A DNA stretch of 51,214 nt from contig JACAAK010000050.1 of NCBI GenBank assembly GCA_025093985.1, positions 1 to 51,214 of the forward strand, written 5' to 3'. The stretch comes from Calvatia gigantea. Taxonomy: Eukaryota > Basidiomycota > Agaricomycetes > Agaricales > Lycoperdaceae. Under the pieces are notes generated by a model, which worked only from the letters and a program-made list of their open reading frames with translations, was not told where the DNA came from and searched no databases. The position numbers were made by a program, and so were the translations under genes. Below, piece after piece: positions 38,102 to 49,035 of this stretch; positions within the stretch are counted from its first letter, which is position 1; each line of letters begins with the position of its first letter.

Positions 38102-39606
38102 AGTTTCAGAATGGGTGAAGAATGTGGTAGGGGGAGTTCGGAGAGTGTAAAGGGAGGTATCGTCACTCAAATATCAAAATCACACAATATGATTAAAGGC
38201 AACTTGGGTTCCGTTTCAACTGGTTTAATATAGTCGTCGAAATGGACTTAAATGAGTTGAAATGCAGCGTGCTCCTTTCATGGGTGCTTCGGACTTCCTC
38301 CGTTGTAGCTCCTATCTGGGCGGTGTGCGGGATGGGTGTTTGACGTCCGACCCGGAGATCGTGCGTATGAACACGGGCGCGTGCTTCCAACTATGCTATA
38401 GACTGCGGTTTGGGGTGGCACTTACCCAACATTAGTTACGGTTGGAGAGTTAGGGTCGCAGAGCACGCCAACATACGTCTGGGGACCCCTCAGTGAATCA
38501 CATCGAGAGTGGAAACAAGTGACCGGAGAAGGGAATGCCTCAATTGAAATCCCCTGGAGGGAAATGTCAGAAACGTTTGCACAACGTTGCAGGCGTCCTC
38601 CATACAACTAATATCCTTTTTCCTTGGTGTGCGGAGTTTCGCCCGAGTTATACATAAATATGACAGAGGTAGTGTCCCCTGTTATTCTTTGGCCCCTACC
38701 TCGTGGGCAGAACTGCAGCTCTTTGCGATCATTTCGGATCAATAACGATTTCACTAGAGCGACTGCTTTTAGTCATAAAAAACCGGCTGTTTCGTATGAC
38801 CATGAACCAACCGCACCGAGGCCTCCCAGCCGAAGCCGTTGAAATTAATTTTCATTTAACCCCTTGTTCCGAGACGAAACCTAGGGCCGACAAGCACACG
38901 CTCCTAACATGCGCACTCGTGTGCAAACCTTGAACTCAGTTGCACGACGTTCGCTGTCTTCGACGTTTCTACTTCACAACCGGGAAAATCACGGTCTTGC
39001 CAACCCCACAAGATGTCCAATATGGCCAGTGTTGGGTCTTTCAGTCGTCACTTTGCACTCTTGAACCGAAATTTGTCAAAATTTTAACAGTGACACCGGT
39101 TGCCGCCCCGGCCCTGGAGCTGTCAGAACGTCTCAAACAACAACCTGGACGACCTGGGTCTGCCAGGCCCGGGTCATTCTTTGCTGCATTACAGTCGAAG
39201 CTCTTATAACTGATAGCTCTCTGTCACACTTCCCAGCCATCAGTTACGACAGATTATCGAATGTCGACAGGAAGATAATTATGTAACAAAATTATTGACT
39301 AATTTAATCAACCTACGAACAGTTCAGATACCCGCTATTTATGAGTAAAAAAAATCAGTTACATACCAAGGATTGAGGGAAGTGGCCGGTGCAGAGCGGA
39401 CCTCTCGAGAATAAGCTCTTGAGATGTTCTCGAGCTGCTGTCCAAGTGAAGAATGGTCAGCGTGAACGAGAAATCGGCTGATAACCATTTGTGCTTGGAC
39501 GAAATCATGACGAGTGGGGATTGAACAGATGGGGTCATCATCCGGTTCATTTGTGGGTGCAGACTGAGGACATTGTAGAAAGTATTTCGGTGTTGTTTGG
39601 GTAGAG
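36261..39606 (+). repeat. 3.3-kb direct repeat (block E), copy 2
   Basis: Partner of 26324-29541, with both flanks natural: the P450 gene continues to the left, and single-copy sequence leads to a copia element on the right. Confidence 0.92.
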
Positions 39607-39962
39607 AATTTGTACTAATTATCATATTTTGCATTTCTCAACAATGAAATAAAAATCATAGTTAGCGCTGGAATGACACTATCAGTTTTGGGTCTGAATG
39701 ACCTATCACTTATAAGATAGGGCAAATCTATTAGAAATGGTGTCCAAACTCCCGCTAACCAACTTGGTCACAGGTGTCAGCTATCGAATACGACAGATTA
39801 TCGGTTTTGTGAACTATCGGTTGTAAGAGCTTCGAGTGTATCGACTGTCGACCCAACCCTATTCTCGTCACTGCATCCACTCTCATATCGATGAGCAATA
39901 TCCCAGCACCCTGCGGCGACGCTAAGAGACAGTAACATTCTGATTGTGATATTCCCGTCTAT
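38102..39962. other. region without a recognised gene
   Basis: Upstream of the P450 start. Open frames are short and not protein-like on either strand. The part after 39606 is single-copy and AT-rich, leading into the copia fragment. Confidence 0.5.
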
Positions 39963-40193
39963 ATGGATTGCACTAGCAGTATCGATCTCACCAAGGACTC
40001 TCGTTTTCATGGAAGGACCAAGCACATAGACATCAAACATCATTTTATTCGTGAACGTGTTTCTGATGGGACCTTTACTATCTGTTATTTATCTACCAAG
40101 GAAATGACTGCCGATATTCTCACTAAGGCTCTTAAGGAGCCAGACTTCATTCATTTACATTCTAAACTAGGTCTCCACATACCTTCAGTCTAA
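39963..40193 (+). mobile_element. Ty1/copia pol 3' end (RNase H region)
   Basis: Reads SIDLTKDSRFHGRTKHIDI, then KHHFIRERVSDGTFTICYLS and MTADILTKALKEPDF, the standard end of copia polyproteins. It stops at TAA, 8 bases before an apparent LTR, with AAGGGGG (polypurine tract) between. The rest of pol is missing upstream. Confidence 0.9.
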
Positions 40194-40200
40194 GGGGGTA

Positions 40201-40480
40201 TGTTGGAATATAGGTAGACTTCCGTTATCTTTTTCTTACAGTAGATAATCACTTCGCTATCACGTGACATCACACTCATTCGCTGGCCTCATACCTTGCA
40301 CACCCTCAGTCTCGTTCCACGTTGACTGAGGGTAAGCAAACCATCGTTCTCCATTGTACACACTAGCTAACTCATTCTGTAGTCTATCCTAGGTAATTAC
40401 ACAATCTAATATAGTCTCGTTCCACGTCGACTGAGGTCTATCCTAGCCCTGCGCGTCATATCTTTCCTTTACCTACTACA
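40201..40480 (+). repeat. putative copia 3' LTR
   Basis: Begins TGTTGGAATATAGG right after the polypurine tract, as an LTR should. The right end is uncertain. It contains an 8-bp inverted repeat (CCCTCAGT / ACTGAGGG, 40303-40332) and a related one near 40413-40432, plus a direct repeat GTCTATCCTA (40382, 40436). Confidence 0.55.
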
Positions 40481-40499
40481 CCTATCCTCTCCCAAATCA

Positions 40500-41247
40500 A
40501 ATTTCTCGAATTCTATAGCCCCAACCTCGCATTCTTCAGCGAAATCGCCACACAATCCGGCTCTGTTCATCCGTTAAAGAAGTAGTTGCTCACGACGGGC
40601 TCCATGAATGTCCTGCTCGCAGCTTGTACGTCTCCCTCTTCTAAAGCGGCTCCGCTGAACTTGGATATGGTGATAATTCCTGGGATGGCAGGATGGCTCG
40701 CCCCGTGCGGACATAATCATACCAATATTTCGTCGCTAACTATCCATGATTTTGACTGGCGAAAACATAGCAATTCTGTTAACCTACGAAATTTTTTGGA
40801 TTGGATTGGGTCAAACCTGGAAGAACGCGACTTGAAGGTATATGACTGTGATAGTTATTACAGCAATAAAGTGAAATCTTGACCTCTTGGTCGCAACTTG
40901 TGTGAATTTAGTATCCCGTATCTGGACCCGTTTGAGATTGAGCAACCAGGTCAACATTTCACCCAATCCGCGAAAAGCACCTCGCTCAAGCGATACGCTT
41001 TTCGAACGAAATTGGACATCATTACTACCTTGCCTCTTCAAACATGTTCGCTTTGCCCCTCAGCTCGAGACTCTCGAAATCGGCGTTGACCTCCACAGCA
41101 GGGATCGCACCCCGCTCCTTCCGAGACTCAAGTTGCTGGATCAACACATTGGCTCACATCCCTCGCTCAAAAAGATCACTGTCTATCACGATTGGTATCC
41201 GTGGAAAGGATATCCTTATGGGCGACCTTTGATGGGGTCGAGAACTT
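40500..41247 (+). pseudogene. F-box/LRR-like remnant, second copy
   Basis: Here the gene extends further 5' than at 32936: NLAFFSEIATQSGSVHPLKK, a stop, MNVLLAACTSPSSKAAPLN, then the shared TNISSLTIHDFDW part. One base is missing near 41231 (GATGGGGTCG against GATAGGGGTCG), giving PYGRPLMGSRT and a stop. The 5' end abuts the copia LTR, which probably interrupted the gene. Confidence 0.4.
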
Positions 41248-43125
41248 GAAGGAGGTAGAGAGTCACATTAAGAAGTACCTATCCCAGCGCGAGGAGAAAC
41301 ACGCGATAAAATTCGGGCAAGGCCGGTGGCGTAACTATACTCCAGTCTTTGTTCCTCTTCGTATTGAATGATGTACTCAGGTGAATGGCAATAACGTTTA
41401 TAGTATCATGTTTCCTCCACTGCTTACATGCCAATGTTGCAGCTCTGAGGGCTCCAGGGATCGCGTGAAATGGCCCTTCCAATACGAGTTGAGGCAGGAC
41501 CGAATGAATTTTCATGGTCAGGGGTACTCCAAATTCGTGACAATTCACCCCGCATGCCATCGAAGGACGGATCCAAATTACCGTAACTCGGCTTCAAAGT
41601 GTCAGAGAAGGCGTTTCCTACCTTCGGTTGCTTCGACTCCTCGGGCCTTAAGGACATGACTTGAAATAACCCTGGACGTCATATTGAAGTGTGTGGTAAA
41701 ATTGCAATTCTAATGGTCGTTTATGATAAGAATAGATAAGCCAGTTGCCACTCGCCCCTCTTCCACGTTCTAGTGATTCTCAAATCACTCCCTGGTTATC
41801 GGAATTAGGCTTTCCCCTTGTGGGTGATAATTTATCAATCAATGCCGCCCCACACCACGACGTTCGACTTCTCTTGAGAATGCACCTATCTGGGACATAT
41901 CTAAACTATGCTTCTGCCTGACTTCTTTTCTGCCAATTGGGCTGGAGATAGCTGACTTTCCACATGACCTCACGGGACGCAGCGGCCCAGGACGTTGGGA
42001 GGGGGTCCAATGCTCGGGGCTCTGCGTTTCTATCGGAAGCTGGTGTATACGCCACAATCTTTTCTGAAAGCTGATATGATTGTGACTCGTGGTTCATCCT
42101 TCCGTCGTGCACGTTGCACAGCATAGATACCTTTCCGATGCCTGCTTTGGGATCCTAACGGATTCGATATGCCGATACCGGCGGTCGGGTGGAATAATGG
42201 ATGAATGCGGCGGCTTTGTTGAGTCGACCCCATCATACCGCGGTTTGGGGGACCCAACGTTTCTGGGCATGAATTAGGCGCCCCGAGCACGACGTTGAAT
42301 GTCATAATTAAGGTCCGGTTGTTTACAGTAATTGAAAGGGAATGATCTTGGAATCATCGAGACCCGAGGTGAAAAACCACATGATGTCGGCGTTATGAAC
42401 ACTCGTACGTACGTGGGATTTGTGCTGTTGTCCCCCGTCAAGGTTCTGGCTTAAAAGACCCAGGATTATAATATTAGATAGTCAATTCACTTCGTCGCCC
42501 CACCCCCCAGAATTTAGAAATTATGCCGGACACAAGTGGTGTATTTTTCGACTACGTTACTGCAGCTGAAGTGCAGTATGCAATAGAACACGAACGTAAG
42601 GGTACGTGGGGAGCGTTGTATCAGTCTGTCCGTCACTGAGGACTACCTCTCAGCATTCCCGCCCGACGAAGCCGACAGTCCAGAGCAGTTCAGGTGAGGG
42701 AGCTGCTTGGGAGACCGAACAGCACGTCGATGATATTATGCATCTTCTCAGGTACCGCTTTAACCACGCTCCCCACCTCTTCCTTGGGGCCTTCGTACCA
42801 GCGTCAACTGCTTTAGGGAAGGCTAAAGGTCGAAGACTTATTGGACACATATGCTCAACTCAATCTCACCTTACATATTATACGAAGGAGTCCATGTCGA
42901 TCCACGCCCCGTTCTCGCGCTCGGTCTGCGTACATTCCGTCTGTCTGTTGGAATCCTACCGAAGAAAGGGAATTGGGTTGAAGTTAATGCAGGAGTATCT
43001 GTCGAGAGTCCAGCAGTATTGTTCGACCGACGAGGCCATTTCAAAGGGAAAACCAGATCGGGTATTACTGGTTACTCATGATGATGTTAGGCCTTTTTAT
43101 GAAAAGGCTGGTTTTACTTGTCGAG
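40717..43125 (+). repeat. 2.4-kb direct repeat (block G), copy 2
   Basis: Partner of 32936-35335, with both flanks natural: the remnant extends left, and the GNAT gene is complete on the right. Confidence 0.96.
41373..42522. other. region without a confident gene, copy 2
   Basis: Copy of about 33592-34732. The long minus-strand frame seen there is interrupted here, which argues against it being a gene. Confidence 0.4.
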
Positions 43126-43193
43126 GAAAGAGCGACGTTGTACTCGGAAAGGGCGTATGGTATGAGATGATGTTGGAAATTAAGGCTGACTGA
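42523..43193 (+). CDS. GNAT-family N-acetyltransferase (AANAT-like)
   Basis: Transfers acetyl from acetyl-CoA to an amine, probably an arylalkylamine or polyamine; cytosolic. Exons: 42523-42595, 42641-42693, 42752-43193. Exon 2 (DYLSAFPPDEADSPEQF) joins exon 3 (RYRFNHAPHLFLGAF) in frame, as in serotonin N-acetyltransferase relatives. The acetyl-CoA loop is ESYRRKGIGLKLM (R/Q-x-x-G-x-G/A type). Near the end, THDDVRPFYEKAGF is the usual motif B. The last residues are YEMMLEIKAD. Exon 1 (MPDTSGVFFDYVTAAEV..) and exon 2 differ by one base in phase with the splice sites I chose, in both copies, so the first intron is not settled. Confidence 0.82.
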
Positions 43194-43581
43194 TCGAATC
43201 TTCGTGAGGAGCGGAGAGGGGTCGTAGTGCCCCTGGCATAGGAATGTGGTAAGGGACAATTCTCGACCTCAGGAGGACACTGAGTTGAGTTTGTTTGACG
43301 GATAAACGTGCCATCCATTGGACTTGACGATCATGATACCTCATCTCCTCGTTATACCAGCATCCTATATTAGCTTGTCGCAACTATAACATTCTGTTCT
43401 CTGAATTCTATTGTGATCGTGAGGTCTGCGTGGATGGGGTACCGCTGTCCGAGCGAGTCTGGACGCCAGAATTGACATAAGTGGCTATTAGCTTCAAGAA
43501 TTGCTATCCCGGAATCAGCACCTCGGGCGCGATGTGGCCAACTTCGCGGATTAAGTCGAGGGAATGAGATATCCCATTCCA

Positions 43582-44428
43582 TCATAATAGTCTTAGTTTC
43601 CCAGTAACCAAATTAACAAGACGACTGGGGCCTGCGGGGAAAATCAAGTTAACGGAAATTCTCAGTTGGTCAGCCCATGACATACCCGGCTATCCCGAGA
43701 ACGGTACGAGATCCAGCCGCAATCTGTGTTCTCCCGCTTTTCTGCATGAGAAGAGACAAGACAAGATGCTTAATAGACATGAAAACTCACGCATCCTGAA
43801 TCGAGCGGGCACATAGTTTCAAACTCTTCGCTTTTTCTTCCAGTGACAGCAGTTCATTTTCGTCAGAGCATCGAAGGGCGACCTTGGTTTGTCTGGTCAG
43901 TCGGTCAAGATGGCGTGAGCAATTGAGGCACGAGGCTGAGGGTTATGCATACCCTGCGCGTTCCCATTGACGCAACATCTGTTGGGCGAGAATGGATGTT
44001 AGTAACTTCTAGAAGCGAAATAGAACCTCGCTGCTGGATCCATCGCTTGGAGGGCTTTATAACATGACAAGGTAGCATGCCTGTTACTTGTTAGCTGGGA
44101 TTTTGACGCGTGCAGCGAGGCAACTTACGAACACCTAGGCACAGATTAGCATTGTCCAGAAAAGAGCGAGAAGAACGGAAGTACTGAGCGGCAATCTTTC
44201 CAGTGGACATTCCAAGGTCAGTCCTGACAACTAAAGCCTGTCCCTCATCCGTCAAAAACGCTGCGCGTCACCATACAACTGGATCACCATTTTGCAGTCT
44301 TCCCCCTCATTGATTCCGTGGTCGTCCTCTTTTTCGGGAACGCCCCCGAGTTTGGACGGGTTGGACAAATATACACCCGCAACGAATCCAATAGCAATTG
44401 ATGTGATTGCCAAACTAACATATGACAT
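43582..44428 (-). CDS. peptidyl-tRNA hydrolase 2
   Basis: Releases tRNA from peptidyl-tRNA; Pth2/Bit1 family. Exon 1 (44428-44288) has an N-terminal membrane segment (YVSLAITSIAIGFVAGVYL), as in eukaryotic Pth2. Then ALVVRTDLGMSTGKIAAQ (44237-44185), a 6-base exon GTGTTC (44134-44129) restoring CSHATL with the catalytic His, HATLSCYKALQAMDPAA (44080-44027), MLRQWERAG (43978-43953), QTKVALRCSDENELLSLEEK (43892-43791), and GRTQIAAGSRTVLGIAG (43736-43686). The end is SRLVNLVTGKLRLL (to 43582). Two joins (after DPAA and before the last exon) are off by one base with the splice sites I can see. These are sequence errors, unusual splicing or early decay. The family call is firm. Confidence 0.85.
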
Positions 44429-46706
44429 AACTGGCTAGCGGATGGAAATGAATAAATGACAAATATTAGGAGAGCCAGTTAACGGAAACATACCAGCAGG
44501 CGTACTTGCTCGTTGTGGGAGCTTGAACCTTAAGCTTGAAGAATGGAAACATCACTGTCACGGATCGGTCGATCACGACGCGAACCACGTGAGACGGTGA
44601 TGAGGATGGCCGTTTGTCGGGCGTTTGCCTGGCAAGCACAAGTTGTGTATCCACTACAACGCACAATCGAAGTCTTGTCTCTCCCTAAATCTTGACAAAT
44701 ATCCCACGTGCACAGAGAAAATGCGGTTTTACTGCGTCCGCCCTTCCCATGGGCGCTAGGACGCCCATAATGCCAGATGAGAGCCGAGGACAAAACGAAT
44801 GTGCTCTTGCCAGGCATTGGAAAGTTGGACAAGGTATCTCTCTTTCTTTCTCCGTGATCTGGACGCCAGAATTGCATAAGCTAGTCGGAATCAATCCTTG
44901 ATCAGTCTCCGAAATCGAATGGCAGCTAGCGTATTTAAAGGGATAGTTACCATGACCCTGTAGTCTATTCCCGAGCAATTAACAAGACACGCCCTGCGAC
45001 ATCGACTTAACGGATCGTCAGGTACCATAACCCAGCAACTCTGCACCATTGGTTGGTCGGCCAGGGTCTGGTCGACTTTCCGCTGAAGGTTCGACAGGTT
45101 GCACGAACGTAACGGTTCTAACCAGCGGGATATTCACCCCTCCCAGGCTTTCAGGAGAACAGTGATTCCCACAATCGGACTTTGGTTGCCGTGTCCAACA
45201 ACAACCGAGAAAATTGAGGCCAACATTGATTGTTCTGATGCTTACGATTCAACAACCACTTTGGCGAATGGACGTTCCAACCTCTTATAACTTACCCACG
45301 CAATGGTACCTTGGTGCCCCCTTAATCCGTATATGCCTTTCCAGAAGTGGGTTACTCAACCACGAGGGATCCACTCCGGGGAAAGTGCCCCACAGAGGAG
45401 AGCGCAAAAACGCCATAGCATCGCATCTTCCGTCTCCCAATGACACTCCGTCAATTAACCGTCGCCATCCTCAATGCTTACCAAGCTAAACTGCTCTCTG
45501 TGATATCTAACCTCACGATTCGCGCTTCCCTAAGGGCATCAACAGTCTTTGGAACAGACATTTTACGAACAACGAACAGCTTTTGAAAGTTTGAACTGAG
45601 TAAGGCATCTGCGCTCCGATGAAATATACACATAATTAACGAGACGCCATGTTCACACATTCAAGGCGACTTGTAAAGGCTTGGCCTTAACTTGGCCTGT
45701 TACTATGCAGGACGACACACTACCATGGGCTGGTGAAGTAGAAGTGATGTGAAACTTTGCGGTCATCAGGTCTGTGAGGACATCAACCACGATGGTTGCT
45801 CTGCAAGCGACAAAATGCGCCCGTCCAAGTAAGAAGTTAGGTCGCTCATGTCCCATGGAAGCTTAAGCAGATGGGCGCAATATACGATTGTCTTGCGAGC
45901 ATGCTGGATGAGCAAGTCATCTTAAATTCCACTGGTTAAGAGGATGTTCAGCCGATCACTGGTGCCTGAAAACTTCAACATAGTGTCCATTGAGCAGCCA
46001 GCCGGGGAAGTGGTACACGCTGTCTACCAACGAGAAGGCGAGGATCAAACGTCCCTGTCACATTTCTTGTTCCGAGACGAGCTCTACTCCTCGAATTCTC
46101 TCAACTTTAATCCTACATCAAAGAGGTAAATCGCTCCGGGTTTCCATCAATCGTAGCTCTTCTCTGAATCGCTAAGTCCGCTCATAAACTGCGCTTGAGC
46201 TGTGCCTTGGGATCATCAAGCAAAGGGGAGTTCTTGTTTCGCTCGAGACCTATCTATCACAACTCTTGGGCCAATACTTCGCATCATCTACCGCGGTGAT
46301 ATGGAGAAGGCCTGTGATCGCAATCCTGACCTCAGGCTGAATGGTTCTGATGGCTCCATGATTGGATGGGGATTTCAAATCGCCGATATGCTTCAGTGGA
46401 CTTGCTTCCACTGCTGATCGGGAAGCCGGACTTTTATGGTCTGCTGCATGACCGTGTGGGTTTGCACTTTCTTGGACGGAAAGCTGTAACCCTGACCCTC
46501 TCTAGCGGCACACGTAGATTGGCCCAGTTGATTCCCGTAGCGTCCCGGTCCCCATGGCATCTGACTGGCGTTGAGTATCAACCAGATCAACAACTGTCTT
46601 GTTCTTCGTTCTGGGATAATTTGGAGTGAGTCCAGAAGAATCCACCAGCACAGATGTAAGGAAAAGATGTTGGACCTTAGTTGAACATTAAACCTTGGCT
46701 ACTTAG
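44429..46706. other. region without a recognised gene
   Basis: Several short frames on both strands, none matching a family I know. 44860-45060 shares ordered blocks (TCTGGACGCCAGAATTG, AATTAACAAGAC, CCTGCG, TTAACGGA) with 43460-43670, the 3' end of the Pth2 gene, so part of it may be an old duplicate. The rest may be retroelement debris. Confidence 0.35.
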
Positions 46707-47479
46707 CTGCCTATGGCCCAGTTGTCCCTCAGAGCTTCGAGGAGGCTATCACTGGACCTGATGCCGACAACTGGTGGAAAGCTATGAGGGAAGAGATATC
46801 TCTTCACTCTACTCGAGGAACCTGGAGAGCTGAGAAGATGCTGAAGGAAAGGACTGCTGTTGGTTGTTGATGGACCTACGCAATCAAGTTCGGACCTGAA
46901 GGAGAAGTACTCCGATACAAGGCTCGTCTCGTTGCCCAAGGTTTCAATCAGATCCCTGGTCTCAAATATGACGATACCTTCTCTCCTACCACTCGTCTGG
47001 AGTCAATCAAGCTCATCCTTCACCTATCCGCTACCCTTGGTTGGGAACATGCTCAAGATGATGTCACTGGTGCTTTCTTACACAGCAACCTCGACTGTAT
47101 CATCTACATGAAGCAACCACCTGGCTTTGAAGATGGTACCAACAGGGCGCTACTACTCATCCGAAGTCTGTATGGACTCAAACAAGCTGCCCGTCTCTGG
47201 TACAAGTACATGGTTGAGCGTCTTACATCTATCCACTTCAAACAGCTCCACACTGATAATGTGGTATTCTATCGCAAGCTGGAGTCTGGTACTACCATCA
47301 TTGCCATCCATGTTGACAACATGTTCAGTACTTCATGCTCACAGGATGAACTCAAACACATTCGCTCCCAACTTCACAAGCTCTTTGACATGAAGGAGGA
47401 GGATCCGAATTGGCTCATGGGATTTCTTCTCATTGAGGACTGTCTAGCTCAAACCATTTCCATTTCTCATCCAGCATGA
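46707..47479 (+). mobile_element. Ty1/copia reverse transcriptase fragment, decayed
   Basis: Reads FEEAITGPDADNWWKAMREE, an in-frame stop near 46868, RYKARLVAQGFNQIPGLKYD, TFSPTTRLESIKLILHLSA, DDVTGAFLHSNLDCIIYMKQ, SLYGLKQAARLWYKYM and IIAIHVDNMFS. This is the RVT_2 domain. The catalytic YVDD has become HVDN, which with the stop makes it inactive. No LTR was found near it. Confidence 0.88.
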
Positions 47480-48600
47480 ACTTTAATAAAGGCAGAATTG
47501 GATTTCAACTCGCTCTTATCCTGGAATTAACTCTCTAAGGGTTGGTAGATCCTGAAAGAAACAGAATGGCCAGAGTCTTCGTGGGTCTGGTGAGGTACCT
47601 CAACACTGATAGTTCTACGCGTCGCTCCATATTGCCCAAGTTCAAGGTCGGCATAATCCCATGAAATCTTGTATCCTTGCTCGCCAATATCCACTTTGTC
47701 CGAATGCCCTGGTTATCCAAGATCATGGAAGTGACGAGGGTTCAAGTTTCTGCCAATCGCGGTCCGCTGAATTTACAGGACGAGCCATTGTCTTAGCCGG
47801 GTGAAGTACTTCAAGGTCAATCCACGACAAAGGCCAGATATCTTGAACCTGCAAGATCCCTGAGGAATGAGCTTGACTGGATTCTTCTCGAGCGTTGTAA
47901 ACCATCATAAAAACAACTGCTCCAGGATTCGCCTCAAACGAAGCTCCTCTTCAATGACCAATCCGCGCAAAAGCCGGATGCTCTTGGCGCTGGATTAACC
48001 AAGAGGGGAAACTATTGACGATTAGCTCTCATCAACCCATTCTGGGATATTTCTGACATCACTAAGCTTCGGATTCCGATCCATGATTGGATCTCACTGC
48101 AGATTGAATTTCATAAGCCACAGAATTCGGATTTTTCAGGATAGTGGGGCCATGTAATCATTCAGAACCCTTATCGGAACGGTGCCTTGGTCTGCAAGTG
48201 GAATGACCGTTGGGTTGTCTGTTTTTAATGCTAAAAGAAAGCCCGGGGGCTCATTTCCAAATCAAGGATTTCCCACATTTCCCAGTGCAGTCCGTGACCA
48301 TGATCTGTTACGCGTTTGCTGTACAACAGGTCACAATTACTTCATTCTTCGGAGTTCGTGGATACAGGGGGTTCCGCCTTATCCACTTCTGCTCCCAGAG
48401 ATTAGAAAATTTCGACCATGCAAACACCACAATCCTGCTATACTTGGAACCCAGTTCTCAGAACCAAATAATTTTCGACGTATGGGACAAATCCTGTTCT
48501 TCAGCTTTGACGAAATCATGGTTCTGATAACTGAACTGTTATTCTTCGGCTTGCGGTATTACGAAGAATTTGAATGAATAAATCGACTACTGAGCGTACC
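47480..48600. other. region without a recognised gene
   Basis: Follows the reverse transcriptase fragment but I could not find the expected RNase H motifs. An open frame at 48182-48577 (131 codons) has no recognisable features. Confidence 0.35.
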
Positions 48601-48609
48601 CACCAATTC

Positions 48610-49029
48610 CTGCTGTTTCAGAGGTGTGGTGAGGGCTGAAGTGATCGGTACTGGATTTTGCTACAGCACCTAAATTCTCCCAAATCTGTATAAACTCAGT
48701 ACTCGTTATACGCACGAGAACTATATATATTAGTCACCTGTATAAACTGGTGATAGAATGAGCTTGGGTCTGGCTACGGAAGGAAGGATAACATACCTCA
48801 GTAACTCGGTTATACGCACGAGAACTGAGGTATTCAGCTAATGAGACTATGGTACTTAAGCAATATCATAAGGAGGGATCGTAGCGACAAACTTCGTGTA
48901 TCTAAGAGTACGGCATATGTTAGTGTCCGTCTAGAAATAGTGCCCACCGTGTAAGTCTAACTGGCAGGAAGTGGGCGTCTGATGGCCAGTATGGCACTCC
49001 CATGTCTCGGAGCGGTTTGGCAATTAACA
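48610..49029 (-). repeat. putative copia LTR (minus-strand element)
   Basis: On the minus strand it begins TGTTAATTGCC at 49029, right after GAAGGGAG (polypurine tract) that follows the end of pol. The far end is uncertain. Inside are two related stem-loops: ATACCTCAGT / ACTGAGGTAT with a CTCG..CGAG core (48794-48832), and AGTACTCG..CGAGAACT (48698-48722), sharing the loop TTATACGCA. Confidence 0.55.
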
Positions 49030-49035
49030 CTCCCT

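Noticed and set aside
48182..48577. Plus-strand frame of 131 codons
   Set aside because: Low-complexity hydrophobic end, no motif, and it sits in retroelement debris.
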